Shown: one piece after another, positions 35,337 to 45,378 of the stretch
Numbering within the stretch: the stretch's first letter is position 1
Layout: each line of letters begins with the position of its first letter
NCBI RefSeq assembly: GCF_002272245.1
Contig: NZ_NPDD01000165.1
Coordinates: 1-64,000 of the forward strand
Origin: Bacillus sp. 7884-1
GTDB lineage: Bacteria; Bacillota; Bacilli; Bacillales; Cytobacillaceae
DNA: 64,000 nt
Reading direction: 5' to 3'
Program-made: the position numbers and the translations under genes
The notes under the pieces: model-generated
Told to the model about the DNA's origin: nothing
Seen by the model: only the letters and a program-made list of their open reading frames with translations
Database searches by the model: none

Positions 35337-36458
35337 TTGTTTATGAAAGAAAGAATATTCCTCTCATCACCACATATGAGTGATGAAGGCTATGAAATGC
35401 AATATGTTAAAGAAGCCTTTGATACGAATTGGATTGCACCTTTAGGGGAAAATGTGAATCAGTTTGAAAAAGAATTGGCGGATAAGGTCGGTTCAAAAAA
35501 TGCGGCAGCACTAACCTCTGGAACGGCTGCAATTCATTTAGCTCTTAAAGCAGCAGGAGTAGGAGAAGGGGATATTGTCTTTTGTCCAACTCTTACATTC
35601 TCAGCTACTGCTAATCCAATAATCTATCAAAATGCTATACCAGTTTTTATTGATAGTGATTATGAGACATGGAATATGTGTCCTAAAGCGTTGGAAGATG
35701 CATTTGAAAAATATCCTGATGTGAAAGCAGTGATAGTGGTTCACCTTTATGGTTTGTCTGCAGACATGGATAAGATTGTGGAGCTATGTAAGAAGTATAA
35801 TGTGGCGTTAATCGAAGATGCTGCTGAGTCATTAGGTACTTACTATAAAGGTAAACATACTGGGACTTTTGGGGATTATGGAATTTTCTCTTTTAATGGG
35901 AATAAGATTATTACCACCTCCGGTGGTGGAATGCTAGTCTCTAATAATGAAGAACGGATTGCAAAGGTAAGGTTCTGGGCTACTCAGAGTAGAGATCAAG
36001 CAAGACACTATCAACATAGCGAATTAGGATTCAATTACCGTATGAGTAATGTTGTAGCTGGAATTGGTAGAGGGCAGCTTAAAGTATTGGATCAGAGAGT
36101 TGAAAAGAAGAATTATATCTTTGAATTTTATAAAAGAGAACTAAGCGGACTTGATGGTGTTGAGTTCATGCCTAGTAATGAGTGGAATGCCCCTAACTAT
36201 TGGCTAAGTTCCATTACTTTAAGTGGCAAAGTTAGACCGATAGATATTATGGAAGCTCTCGAAAAGGAAAATATCGAGTCAAGACCAGTTTGGAAGCCAA
36301 TGCATATGCAGCCGTTTTTTGAGAAGTATGATTTTGTTGGTTCGGATATATCAGAGAAGTTGTTTGAAAATGGTGTGTGCTTACCGTCTGATACGAAAAT
36401 AACAGATGGTGAATTAGAGAAAGTCGTGAAAATTATTAAAGGGTTGTGGCTAGATTAA
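35337..36458 (+). CDS. DegT/DnrJ/EryC1/StrS aminotransferase (EpsN/PglE-like)
   Basis: 373 residues, a PLP-dependent sugar aminotransferase. Motifs are LTSGTAAIHLALKAAGVG, IEDAAESLG and FSFNGNKIITTSGGG with the PLP lysine. It should aminate a UDP-4-keto-6-deoxy sugar. With the epsC-like, epsL-like and epsM-like genes around it, it forms the bacillosamine-type pathway module. The TTG at 35337 is 6 bases from GGAAGG; the ATG two codons later is an alternative. Confidence 0.9.
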   Translation: MFMKERIFLSSPHMSDEGYEMQYVKEAFDTNWIAPLGENVNQFEKELADKVGSKNAAALTSGTAAIHLALKAAGVGEGDIVFCPTLTFSATANPIIYQNAIPVFIDSDYETWNMCPKALEDAFEKYPDVKAVIVVHLYGLSADMDKIVELCKKYNVALIEDAAESLGTYYKGKHTGTFGDYGIFSFNGNKIITTSGGGMLVSNNEERIAKVRFWATQSRDQARHYQHSELGFNYRMSNVVAGIGRGQLKVLDQRVEKKNYIFEFYKRELSGLDGVEFMPSNEWNAPNYWLSSITLSGKVRPIDIMEALEKENIESRPVWKPMHMQPFFEKYDFVGSDISEKLFENGVCLPSDTKITDGELEKVVKIIKGLWLD

Positions 36459-37081
36459 TGGTAACCTCCAAAGGTGGCATTTATAGAAATTTATTAAAAA
36501 GGTCAATGGATTTAATACTATCTTTGGTTGCAATTATAGCTCTTAGTCCTGTTTTTTTGATAGTTGCTATTTTTGTAAGGGTGAAACTAGGTAGTCCTGT
36601 GTTGTTTAAACAAGAAAGACCAGGTCTAAATGAGAAGATTTTTATGATGTATAAGTTTAGAACGATGACAGACGAAAAAGATGAAAAGGGCAATCTACTT
36701 CCTGATAGTATTAGATTAACCAGTTTTGGGAAGTTTCTACGCTCTACATCCCTTGATGAGTTACCAGAACTTATTAATATACTAAAAGGTGATATGTCCA
36801 TCATTGGTCCCAGACCATTACTTGTTCAGTATTTACCTCTCTATAATGAACATCAAAAACGCCGTCATGAAGTTAGACCTGGTTTATCGGGATTGGCTCA
36901 AGTTAGTGGCAGGAATGCAATCAGTTGGGAAGATAAATTCAATCTTGATGTTGAGTATGTTGAAAATGTTAGCTTTCTTGGAGATTGGAAGATTATATTC
37001 CAAACTATTAAAAAGGTTTTTGTTAGGGAAGGGATAAATTCAGAAACTGCCGCAACTGTGGAGCCTTTTAAAGGTAATTAA
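36458..37081 (+). CDS. Undecaprenyl-phosphate sugar phosphotransferase (EpsL/PglC family)
   Basis: 207 residues, a bacterial sugar transferase with one N-terminal membrane segment (about 16-38) and the KFRTMTDEKDEKGN, LRSTSLDELPELINIL and MSIIGPRPL motifs. It transfers a sugar phosphate onto undecaprenyl phosphate to start each repeat unit. The ATG at 36458 overlaps the stop of the aminotransferase (TAATG), which suggests coupling; an upstream GTG at 36446 is less likely. Confidence 0.92.
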   Translation: MVTSKGGIYRNLLKRSMDLILSLVAIIALSPVFLIVAIFVRVKLGSPVLFKQERPGLNEKIFMMYKFRTMTDEKDEKGNLLPDSIRLTSFGKFLRSTSLDELPELINILKGDMSIIGPRPLLVQYLPLYNEHQKRRHEVRPGLSGLAQVSGRNAISWEDKFNLDVEYVENVSFLGDWKIIFQTIKKVFVREGINSETAATVEPFKGN

Positions 37082-37095
37082 AGGGGGATAGAGTT

Positions 37096-37743
37096 ATGAA
37101 AAACAAGCTTCTAATAATCGGTGCAAGTGGTCACGGGAAAGTTGTGGCTGATATAGCATTGAAAATGAATAAGTGGGAGAGTATTGCTTTTTTAGATGAT
37201 AACGAAAATGTCAAATCAAGCATGGGTATAGAGGTGATTGGTAGATCATCTGATGCCTGTATGCATGTTGAGGATTACGACATATTTGTAGGTATTGGTA
37301 ATAATTCTACACGAGAAAAGATTCAGAAGGAACTTGAATTAATAGGAGCATCTATCCCTATTCTGATTCATCCCAGCGCTATTATAGGAGAACAAGTTGT
37401 GTTAGGAGCGGGGACAGTTGTTATGGCGAGAACAGTGATTAACTGCTGTTCTATAATAGGAAATGGGTGCATTATTAATACAGGTGTTACGATAGATCAT
37501 GACAATTTTATAGATGATTATGTCCACATATCACCAGGGGCAAACCTGGCTGGTACGGTGAAAATCGGAAAAGGAACATGGATAGGTATAGGAAGTATTA
37601 TTATAAATAACATTACCATATACAGCGGGATTAAAGTTGGTGCTGGTGCTGTGGTTGTAAAAGATATAACTGATACTGGAATTTATGTAGGGGTTCCGGC
37701 TAGGAGAGTAATTTATGAAAAAAATACTAATATTAGCAAATAA
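37096..37743 (+). CDS. UDP-sugar N-acetyltransferase (EpsM/PglD/NeuD family)
   Basis: 215 residues. The N-terminal Rossmann-like nucleotide-sugar binding part has LLIIGASGHGKVVADIA and DDN. The C-terminal left-handed beta-helix of hexapeptide repeats has GAGTVVMARTVIN, INTGVTIDHDN and HISPGANLAG. It probably N-acetylates the amino group made by the EpsN-like enzyme. The ATG follows AAAGGGGG. It overlaps the next gene by 29 bases. Confidence 0.9.
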   Translation: MKNKLLIIGASGHGKVVADIALKMNKWESIAFLDDNENVKSSMGIEVIGRSSDACMHVEDYDIFVGIGNNSTREKIQKELELIGASIPILIHPSAIIGEQVVLGAGTVVMARTVINCCSIIGNGCIINTGVTIDHDNFIDDYVHISPGANLAGTVKIGKGTWIGIGSIIINNITIYSGIKVGAGAVVVKDITDTGIYVGVPARRVIYEKNTNISK

Positions 37744-38803
37744 AGATGTCGGTTTATATAAGTTTAGAAAAGAACTAATTGCAGAGTTATTAATGCAAGG
37801 TAATTCCATATTTATCTCATTACCTAAAGGGAAGTTTGTACAACCACTTATTGACATGGGATGTACATTTATTAACACTGATGTAGATAGGAGAGGAATA
37901 AATCCTATTACAGATTTAAAACTTTTAATATTTTATTTTAAGTTAATTACTTTAGTAAAACCTGACATAGTAATCACCTATACAATTAAACCCAACATAT
38001 ATGGTGGAATTGTGAGTGGGATAAAAAAAGTAAAGTATGCAATAAATATTACAGGTTTAGGAACTGCTTTTCAAAAACAGGGATTCCTTAAAAAAACAAT
38101 AGTATTTCTTTATAAAATTGCATGCAAAAAGGCTAAGGTAATATTCTTTGAGAATGAGGATAACAAAAAAATATTTATTGAAAATCAGATTGTAAGTGAA
38201 GAAAAAACGTGCAAATTAAATGGTGCGGGAGTCAACCTAGAGGAATATAATTTTTGTCAATATCCAGTTGAAAGAGAAAAAATTCGTTTTTTGTTTGTTG
38301 GAAGAATAATGAAGGAAAAGGGTGTTGAGGAACTTTTTGAAGTTGCCCAACAAATTAAACGTGAAAATAATAATATTATTTTTGATATTGTCGGGTCAAT
38401 CGAGGATCAATATGAAGAAAGAATAAAAATATTAGAGTTACAAAATATCATTATCTATCATGGTTTTCAAGAAAATGTAAAACCATTTATAAAAAAATCA
38501 CATTGCTTTGTTCTCCCATCTTATCATGAGGGTATGGCGAATACATTGCTTGAGTGTGGAGCTATGGGTAGACCGCTAATAACAAGTAATATTCACGGCT
38601 GTTTGGAAGCTGTTGAGGTTGGAGTAAATGGATATTTGGTAAATGTAAAGGATGCTGATGATCTGTATAAAAAAATAAAGCAGTTTATCGAATTGCCATA
38701 CGAAAAAAAGGTTGAAATGGGAAGAAATTCTAGAGAACTTATAGAAAAAAAATTTGAAAAGAAACAAGTTGTAGAAAAAACAGTCGAGAAATTACATGGC
38801 TGA
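37715..38803 (+). CDS. GT4-family glycosyltransferase (EpsD-like)
   Basis: 362 residues, GT-B fold. The N-terminal part has KILILANKDVGLYKFRKEL. The C-terminal donor domain has RFLFVGRIMKEKGVEELFE, FVLPSYHEGMANTLLECGAMG and the EGMANTLLE glutamates. It adds a sugar to the lipid-linked unit. Start ATG at 37715 with AGGAGAG upstream, inside the end of the acetyltransferase gene. Acceptor and donor are not determinable from sequence. Confidence 0.88.
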   Translation: MKKILILANKDVGLYKFRKELIAELLMQGNSIFISLPKGKFVQPLIDMGCTFINTDVDRRGINPITDLKLLIFYFKLITLVKPDIVITYTIKPNIYGGIVSGIKKVKYAINITGLGTAFQKQGFLKKTIVFLYKIACKKAKVIFFENEDNKKIFIENQIVSEEKTCKLNGAGVNLEEYNFCQYPVEREKIRFLFVGRIMKEKGVEELFEVAQQIKRENNNIIFDIVGSIEDQYEERIKILELQNIIIYHGFQENVKPFIKKSHCFVLPSYHEGMANTLLECGAMGRPLITSNIHGCLEAVEVGVNGYLVNVKDADDLYKKIKQFIELPYEKKVEMGRNSRELIEKKFEKKQVVEKTVEKLHG

Positions 38804-38819
38804 TACATGAGGTAAAGAT

Positions 38820-39614
38820 ATGCGAAAAGAAACTTTTGTAACTGTGTTAATGTCAATGTACAATACCCCAGAAGAACAATTACGTAAAGCAATTGAAAGT
38901 ATTTTGAATCAAACATTTACCAATTTTGAATTTCTAATTATAAATGATGCAACAAAAGATAATGGAGTAGAAATTGTTGAAAGCTATAAAGATAGTCGAA
39001 TAAAACTAGAACATAACGAACAAAATCTCGGACTAGAAAGATCTTTAAATAGAGGATTAATACTTGCAAAGTCAGATTATATTATTAGGATGGATACTGA
39101 CGATATTGCTTATCCAAATCGGATAGAGAAACAAATGGGATTTGCATTAGAACATCCTGAATATTCCATTATATCAAGTCGAGCAGACTATTTCGATGAA
39201 GATGGGGTTTATGGGACAAGCAAGCGTACAGGAGAAGTACAAAAAAATGATTTCTTATTTGGAACTCCATTTATACATCCAACTATTTGCTTGAAAAGAA
39301 ATGATGTTATAAATTCTGGAGGTTATCCCTTATTTAGTCGCTGTGAAGACTATGCAATGCAAATGAATATGTATGCAAACGGTTATAAAGGATATGTAAT
39401 GGATGATGTACTTTTAAAATACAGACTTGACTCAAATGGTTATAAAAAGAAAAAGTTTAAGGATAGGTTTAATGAAATTAAGGTAAAAGAAATTTATTTA
39501 AAAAGGCTTGGCTTTATATGGTATAAAAGATATCCCTACTTAATTAAACCATTAATTGCAGGAATAATGCCGACTATTATAATGAAAAAATATCATCAAA
39601 AAAAATTGAATTAA
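38820..39614 (+). CDS. GT2-family glycosyltransferase
   Basis: 264 residues, GT-A fold. Features are TVLMSMYNTPEEQLRKAIESIL at the start, RMDTDDIAYPNR with the DxD metal site, and TPFIHPTICLK and SRCEDYAMQ in the acceptor half. It likely adds one sugar of the exopolysaccharide repeat. It is separated by 16 bases from the preceding glycosyltransferase. Confidence 0.88.
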   Translation: MRKETFVTVLMSMYNTPEEQLRKAIESILNQTFTNFEFLIINDATKDNGVEIVESYKDSRIKLEHNEQNLGLERSLNRGLILAKSDYIIRMDTDDIAYPNRIEKQMGFALEHPEYSIISSRADYFDEDGVYGTSKRTGEVQKNDFLFGTPFIHPTICLKRNDVINSGGYPLFSRCEDYAMQMNMYANGYKGYVMDDVLLKYRLDSNGYKKKKFKDRFNEIKVKEIYLKRLGFIWYKRYPYLIKPLIAGIMPTIIMKKYHQKKLN

Positions 39615-39817
39615 GTGCTTAAAACTAAAAATGTCAGTATAAATTAACTACTTAATTATTATGAAATAATGACTCTTTACCTTAAATATATGCTTTCTTG
39701 TATATAATGTCATTATTTTTAAAGTTAAATTCTGTTAATACAATACTAAAGTTCATCTTTTAAAATAGGGGTGACTCAGTTATAAAAACGCAAAAAATTA
39801 ATAAAAAATCATTAACC

Positions 39818-41050
39818 ATGAACTTTTCGTGGAACCTTATTGGAAATTTAATATATTCAGCAGCACAGTGGGCGATAATTGTCGTCTTAGCGAAATATGA
39901 TGGCTCATATATGGTAGGTGTATATTCTCTTGCATTAGCTGTAACTGCTCCAATTTTTATGTTTACTAATTTGCAACTTCGACAAATTCAAATTACAGAT
40001 GTAAATAATGAATATAATTTCGGTATTTACATGGGACTGAGATATATTTCTACAATTATTGCATTTATTGCAACTTTAATTTTTAGTTTATTCAATGATT
40101 ACAATAAAGAGACATTATTAGTTGTTATCCTTATTGGGTTATCTAAAGCAATTGAATCAATAAGTGATATGTTATTTGGAGTATTGCAAAAAAGTGAAGT
40201 TATGGATATTGTATCTAAATCATTGATAATAAAAGGTATACTTTCATTGATAATCCTATTTGTTACAATTAAATATACAAATAACCTAGCTCTTGCAATA
40301 TTTTTAAGTTTTGTAGTCGTCAGATTAGTAGTACTATTATTTTATGATTATAGATTTGCTAAACAAATAGTAGATATAAATTTAGAAATTAATAAAGATA
40401 AGATTAAACATCTTGCTATTCAAAGTATACCCTTAGGCATTGTTATGATGCTTATTTCCTTAAATGAGAACATACCAAGGTACTTCATTGAAAAGTTTAT
40501 AGGTACTCATGAACTAGGATATTTCTCATCTATTGCATATATTCCATTTGCTGGAAGTGTTGTTGTTAGCGCATTAGGACAAGCTGCTAGTCCGAGGTTA
40601 TCCCAATATTTCAGCGATAACAATATAAAGGGATTCTTAAAGATGTTAAAACAATTTATATTGGTTGGAGTATGTTTAACTTTATTGGGGCTTATTGTTA
40701 CCTTATTATTTAGCGAGAAAATCCTAGAAATATTATATACTAAGGAGTTTTCTAAATTTGGCTCATTGTTAGTTTTATTAATGGTATATTTTGGACTAAG
40801 TTATATTTCTTCTTTTTTAGGATTTGGGTTAACAGCAATGAGAAATTTTAAAGTTCAGCCATATTTGGTACTTTTTGTTGTTTTTATAAACTTAATTTTT
40901 AATGCGCTACTTGTTCCTAAATACGGATTAAATGGAGCAGGATACGCCATGGTTTACTCTTCAATAGCCCAAATTATTTTCTCTGCCATTGTTTGTTACA
41001 TTACGATAAAGAGAAAGGTCAGTATGATAAGGGGAACTGTTAGTATATAA
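39818..41050 (+). CDS. Polysaccharide flippase (Wzx/EpsK-like, MOP superfamily)
   Basis: 410 residues with about 12 membrane helices and the MOP-superfamily pattern, including GYFSSIAYIPFAGSVVVSALGQAASPRLSQYF. It would flip lipid-linked repeat units outward. The ATG at 39818 has no ribosome site. A good one (AGGGGTGA, 39767-39774) stands 7 bases before an in-frame ATA at 39782, which would add 12 basic residues. The true start may therefore be a rare AUA codon, or a mutated ATG. Confidence 0.88.
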   Translation: MNFSWNLIGNLIYSAAQWAIIVVLAKYDGSYMVGVYSLALAVTAPIFMFTNLQLRQIQITDVNNEYNFGIYMGLRYISTIIAFIATLIFSLFNDYNKETLLVVILIGLSKAIESISDMLFGVLQKSEVMDIVSKSLIIKGILSLIILFVTIKYTNNLALAIFLSFVVVRLVVLLFYDYRFAKQIVDINLEINKDKIKHLAIQSIPLGIVMMLISLNENIPRYFIEKFIGTHELGYFSSIAYIPFAGSVVVSALGQAASPRLSQYFSDNNIKGFLKMLKQFILVGVCLTLLGLIVTLLFSEKILEILYTKEFSKFGSLLVLLMVYFGLSYISSFLGFGLTAMRNFKVQPYLVLFVVFINLIFNALLVPKYGLNGAGYAMVYSSIAQIIFSAIVCYITIKRKVSMIRGTVSI

Positions 41051-41084
41051 AAGGATTTTGCTTGGTTTTTGGGGGGAGAATAAA

Positions 41085-42215
41085 TTGTATAAAAATACGA
41101 AAAAGAAAAAAAATATTTTATTTGTTTTACCTAACCTCCAAGGTGGAGGAGCAGAAAAGGTTGTATTAAACGTAATTAGAAATTTAGATAAAACTAAATT
41201 CAATCCTTCCTTATTTTTATTTATAAATGATGGTGTTTATTTAGATAAAATACCAGATGATTTAGAAGTATTCTATGCACTTGAAAAAGGAAACAGTTTT
41301 ACGAAGCAACCATTTAAAGTTATTCGTAAGCTAATAAAGAAAGTAAAAATGCAGGACATTATTGTAGGATCATTAGAGTTAACAACAACTTATTTTTGTA
41401 TTTTGGCAGGGTTAATTGCTAGAAAACCTGTTGTTGGATGGGTGCATATTAATATAACAGAATTTAATGTTGCGAAGAAAATACCACATCGAATTTTGAT
41501 AAAGTCTCTGTATCCATTTCTAAGTAAGGTTATTGCAGTTTCCAAAGGTGTTAAACAATCCGTTATCAAAAGTCTTCCTATGCTGAAAAATAAGGTCCAT
41601 GTTATATACAATCCTCTTCCATTGGATGAAATAAAATTATTAGGGGAAGATTCATTAGATGGTTTTACAAAAAATGTCCCTCATGTCATAGCAGTTGGTA
41701 GATTAACCTATCAAAAATCTTTTGACTATTTAATAGAATCTCATTCAAAATTGATTGAACGAGGTATAATTCATAATTTAATCATTTTGGGAGATGGTGA
41801 AGAAAAAGAAAAACTGGTTGAGTTAACCGAAAAATTAAAAGTGGAAGAAACTGTAAGATTTGAAGGGTTTCAAAACAATCCATATAATTGGATGAAAAAT
41901 TCAGATATTTTTGTGCTTAGTTCTAGGTTTGAGGGGTTCGGAATGGTTATTGTAGAGGCAATGGCATTAGGAATCCCGGTAATATCTACAGATTGCCCAA
42001 GTGGTCCTGCTGAGGTACTAAATAATGGAGAATATGGGGTACTTGTGAAATCACAGAATAAAGAGGCATTGTGTAATGAAATTGAAAAAATGCTTATTGA
42101 TAATAAGAGGAAAACTCTGTACAGTAAAAAAAGTCTTGAAAGAGCAGATATGTTTAACGAGAAAAATATTATTCCACAAATTGAGAGATTGCTTGAAAAT
42201 ATAGGTTCAAAATAA
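41085..42215 (+). CDS. GT4-family glycosyltransferase
   Basis: 376 residues, GT-B fold, with LFVLPNLQGGGAEKVVLN at the N-terminus. The C-terminal half has IAVGRLTYQKSFDYLI, LIILGDGEEKEKL and LSSRFEGFGMVIVEAMALGIPVIS. The TTG at 41085 is 6 bases after GGGGGGAG; an earlier TTG at 41058 precedes this site. It lies between the flippase and a broken GT2 gene. Confidence 0.9.
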   Translation: MYKNTKKKKNILFVLPNLQGGGAEKVVLNVIRNLDKTKFNPSLFLFINDGVYLDKIPDDLEVFYALEKGNSFTKQPFKVIRKLIKKVKMQDIIVGSLELTTTYFCILAGLIARKPVVGWVHINITEFNVAKKIPHRILIKSLYPFLSKVIAVSKGVKQSVIKSLPMLKNKVHVIYNPLPLDEIKLLGEDSLDGFTKNVPHVIAVGRLTYQKSFDYLIESHSKLIERGIIHNLIILGDGEEKEKLVELTEKLKVEETVRFEGFQNNPYNWMKNSDIFVLSSRFEGFGMVIVEAMALGIPVISTDCPSGPAEVLNNGEYGVLVKSQNKEALCNEIEKMLIDNKRKTLYSKKSLERADMFNEKNIIPQIERLLENIGSK

Positions 42216-42228
42216 ATAGGGAGGAGAT

Positions 42229-42493
42229 ATGATGTTAGATACTCTAGAACTACCTGTTTATAATTGCGCGAAGTCGCTATTTAGTGCAATAAAAGTCAGT
42301 ATTTTTCTCAAACTTATACAAACTGGGAATTTATTATTATAGATAACGGCTCTTCAGTTACTCGTTAAAAAAAGCAAAAACTTTTAAGGACAAAAGAGTA
42401 AAAGTTCAAAGTGATGGAACATACAGAGGTTTACCGAATCGACAGAATAATCCATGTAGTAGATCTTACATTATGGCATTTGTGAGCCCTTGA
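42229..42493 (+). pseudogene. GT2 glycosyltransferase remnant
   Basis: A GT2 start (ELPVYNCAKSLFSAIK) follows GGGAGGAG, but the frame shifts near 42295. The next piece reads SQYFSQTYTNWEFIIIDNGSS in another frame and then stops. Further pieces (FKDKRVKVQSDGTYRGLPNR) appear downstream before a TGA at 42491. The reading frame at 42490-42717 (SSFYEQFFTEWKNYFLSC) may be the remains of its C-terminus. It is clearly nonfunctional. Confidence 0.75.
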
Positions 42494-42767
42494 ATATAAT
42501 TTATCCACTACAGGTGTCAATAAATAACCTTGAAATAGAAAAAGACTATAGTGTACTATATTTAAACATAAAATGCCCTATGGCACTCAAATACTCAAGT
42601 TTCTACGAGCAGTTTTTTACCGAATGGAAAAATTATTTTCTATCATGTACAGCGTCTGAAAAACCAAAAGCTTTAAGATTATTGTACTATCTCAGTACTA
42701 TTTTAACAATTTTTTAAAAATTGTTTTCCTAAGATATATGTTGTTATTTTATTTGAAATAAGAGGAG

Positions 42768-44009
42768 ATGATTGACATCAATGCATTAGCAATTAATCCT
42801 ATCACCAAACAGCAAAATATAAGTATAACAACATACAAATGGTTTATCTTTTTTTTAGTTGTTTCTTTATTTGCACCACCTATACCAATAGGTATATCCG
42901 GTACAGGTAGTAGCGTTTCGTTCGGTATCGTTATTATTTCATTTTACATTGTATGGAGAATTTTAAAACAAAACGCTCTATTTTTATCGCCATTTAAAAC
43001 ATATGGATTTTTTGTAAATGGTTTAGTATTTTTTATGATTATACATTGTTTATATTATTTAGCAGTGATGCATAAATTTACTGTTTTTTTGTATGAAATT
43101 CAGTGGACTGTTTATTTTTTAGGACTTTCACTCCTGTATTTTGACACTAGACAAAATCAAGAATTACAAAACAAATTGATGAAATCCACTATTTTTCTTC
43201 ATTTTCTTTTAGCTGTAACTGGTTTTATATCTTCTTTTTCAGGCCCCTTTTATAAATATGCTGTTGGATGGTATGAAGGAAGATATGGATTCAATTTATA
43301 TAGAGCAATTGGAACATCTGGTAGTGCTAATGGATTAGCAGGTACAATGGCAATATTTCTTATCATTTCGATATTTGCTAAAAAGGAATGGCTACCATTC
43401 AAAAGATGGTTTCTCATATTTGGATTTAGTCTTGTTTTACTTCTAACACAATCCAAAAGTGGAATACTTGCGTTTGTTTTAGGTTTTGGAATTTTAGCTT
43501 TCATCCAATTTTTATTTGATTTTTCCTTCAAAAAATTATTCAGGTTATATTCTTTTTTTGGTATATTGGTTAGCTTATTTTATATATTTAATAAATTTAT
43601 AACCATTACAATTAATGACGGCGCTGATCGTGTTAACTATATAGAGCATGTTTTAAACCAATATGGCGAAAGTAATTTATTATATAAACTATTTGGTCTT
43701 GGATTCAGGCAAACAGCCTATTTAAATACTGAAACGTTAGGTTGGGTTACCGCTCATAATAGTTACGTTAGTTTCTTAGCGGAAATTGGCATCATAGGAT
43801 TTGGAATTCTTATTGGGATGATAGTAATTTCTTTTATACTGCTATTAAAAAAGAAACTATGGTCTATCTTAGGAGGACTGCTTGTTTTTCTTTTTCACTT
43901 ATACTCTGAAGGATTCCTTTATGGTTCTACCTATATTTTATATCTTGTACTATTTTTCAATTTTGCAATATTTTATAATAAATTAAACAAAGTCACAAAT
44001 AGTCAGTGA
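42768..44009 (+). CDS. O-antigen ligase/polymerase-family protein (Wzy-like)
   Basis: 413 residues with about 11 membrane helices and a large loop holding GTSGSANGLAGTMAIF and TQSKSGILAFVLGFG, as in Wzy/WaaL proteins. The late loop has GWVTAHNSYVSFLAEIG. It likely polymerises repeat units outside the membrane. The ATG at 42768 abuts AGAGGAG without a spacer, so the start is uncertain by a few codons. A terminator overlaps its 3' end. Confidence 0.87.
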   Translation: MIDINALAINPITKQQNISITTYKWFIFFLVVSLFAPPIPIGISGTGSSVSFGIVIISFYIVWRILKQNALFLSPFKTYGFFVNGLVFFMIIHCLYYLAVMHKFTVFLYEIQWTVYFLGLSLLYFDTRQNQELQNKLMKSTIFLHFLLAVTGFISSFSGPFYKYAVGWYEGRYGFNLYRAIGTSGSANGLAGTMAIFLIISIFAKKEWLPFKRWFLIFGFSLVLLLTQSKSGILAFVLGFGILAFIQFLFDFSFKKLFRLYSFFGILVSLFYIFNKFITITINDGADRVNYIEHVLNQYGESNLLYKLFGLGFRQTAYLNTETLGWVTAHNSYVSFLAEIGIIGFGILIGMIVISFILLLKKKLWSILGGLLVFLFHLYSEGFLYGSTYILYLVLFFNFAIFYNKLNKVTNSQ

Positions 44010-44016
44010 CTTTTTT
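43990..44016 (+). terminator. Intrinsic terminator of the wzy-like gene
   Basis: The stem AAGTCAC / GTGACTT with a 9-base loop and T run overlaps the last codons of the gene. The following acetyltransferase gene needs read-through or its own promoter. Confidence 0.75.
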
Positions 44017-44201
44017 ATCCATAAAAGGGAATGGAAAAATTTAAATAAACAAGTAAACAAATTATTGTGAAAATTTGAAATAAAGTGATAAAAAATGCAC
44101 AATATTTCAGATTTATAGCCGGATTAATTTTAAATCGGCAGATGAAAAAATATGCTCGTTTACAAGAATAGTAGAATATTTGAAAAAAGGAAGAAAAGAA
44201 A

Positions 44202-44855
44202 ATGTTTATCAAAGAGTTATTACCACCATTTATAAAAGATTATGTAAGATTAATTAAGAATAAAAAACGTTATCCTTCTTGCGAAATACATTCACATATG
44301 ATTTCTAATGATGTGAAATTAGGGAATAAATGTTTCATTAACCCTAATACACAAATTTTTAGTGAAGCGGAATTAGGTGATTATTCATATATCAATACTG
44401 GAACTTTGGTAGGTGAAGGGACTAAAATAGGAAAGTATTGTTCTATTTCTTACTATTGTCAAATTGGTTTATATGGGCATCCAGTAAATTTTATTTCTAC
44501 ACACCCTTCAACCTATGGGAAAAATAATATTTTTGCAGAAGGAGAAATTGACTTCATTGATAAGGAACCTCCCATTATAGGAAATGATGTTTGGATAGGT
44601 GGAAACGCTGTAGTAATGAGGGGAGTTAATATAGGTGATGGCGCAATCGTTGCGGCTGGTGCCGTAGTAACAAAAGATGTTCCGGATTATTCAATTGTTG
44701 CTGGTGTTCCTGCAAAAGTTATCAAAATGAGATTTGAAGATGAAAAAGTAAACTTCCTCAAAAAATTAAAATGGTGGAATTTACCCAAAGAGGAGTTATT
44801 GAAGTATAAAAAGCTATTCCATGCAAATGAAAATTGGGTAAACAATATTCCATAA
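44202..44855 (+). CDS. Hexapeptide-repeat O-acetyltransferase (CatB/LbH family)
   Basis: 217 residues. Left-handed beta-helix repeats (GTLVGEGTKIGKYCSISYYCQIG, then IGNDVWIGGNAVVMRGVNIGDGAIVAAGAVV) with a loop holding the catalytic His of the YGHPVNF type. It probably O-acetylates the exopolysaccharide. The ATG follows AAGGAAG. It is the last intact gene of the operon. Confidence 0.88.
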   Translation: MFIKELLPPFIKDYVRLIKNKKRYPSCEIHSHMISNDVKLGNKCFINPNTQIFSEAELGDYSYINTGTLVGEGTKIGKYCSISYYCQIGLYGHPVNFISTHPSTYGKNNIFAEGEIDFIDKEPPIIGNDVWIGGNAVVMRGVNIGDGAIVAAGAVVTKDVPDYSIVAGVPAKVIKMRFEDEKVNFLKKLKWWNLPKEELLKYKKLFHANENWVNNIP

Positions 44856-44914
44856 TACTTATAAGATTTGCACACTAGGAGAATATTACGCAACAAAAAA
44901 AGGGGAATATTAAC

Positions 44915-45061
44915 ATGAGTTTTATAAACAATCTACCACCAGCAGTACTACAAAAGGGAGGAGAAAAATATAATTTTCTTCCTTCCCTTATTATGGCCAG
45001 GCTTGTTTTTAGTCTAATTCTTAATCCCGCTGCCTGTCACAGCTCGAAATATGTCGAATAA
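44915..45061 (+). CDS. Possible 48-residue protein or gene remnant
   Basis: An ATG at 44915 follows AAAAAGGGG and reads SFINNLPPAVLQKGG, then NFLPSLIMARLVFSLILNPA, then a stop. The start resembles a conserved gene beginning, but the second half looks like random hydrophobic sequence. It could be the truncated front of a lost gene. No family is identified. Confidence 0.3.
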   Translation: MSFINNLPPAVLQKGGEKYNFLPSLIMARLVFSLILNPAACHSSKYVE

Positions 45062-45144
45062 TGATAGGTTACGATAGTATAGAAAATTATAAATTATTGT
45101 ATTACTACATGTTCCTATGAAATTAATGATTAAGTCATTGTTAA

Positions 45145-45378
<234 letters not shown>

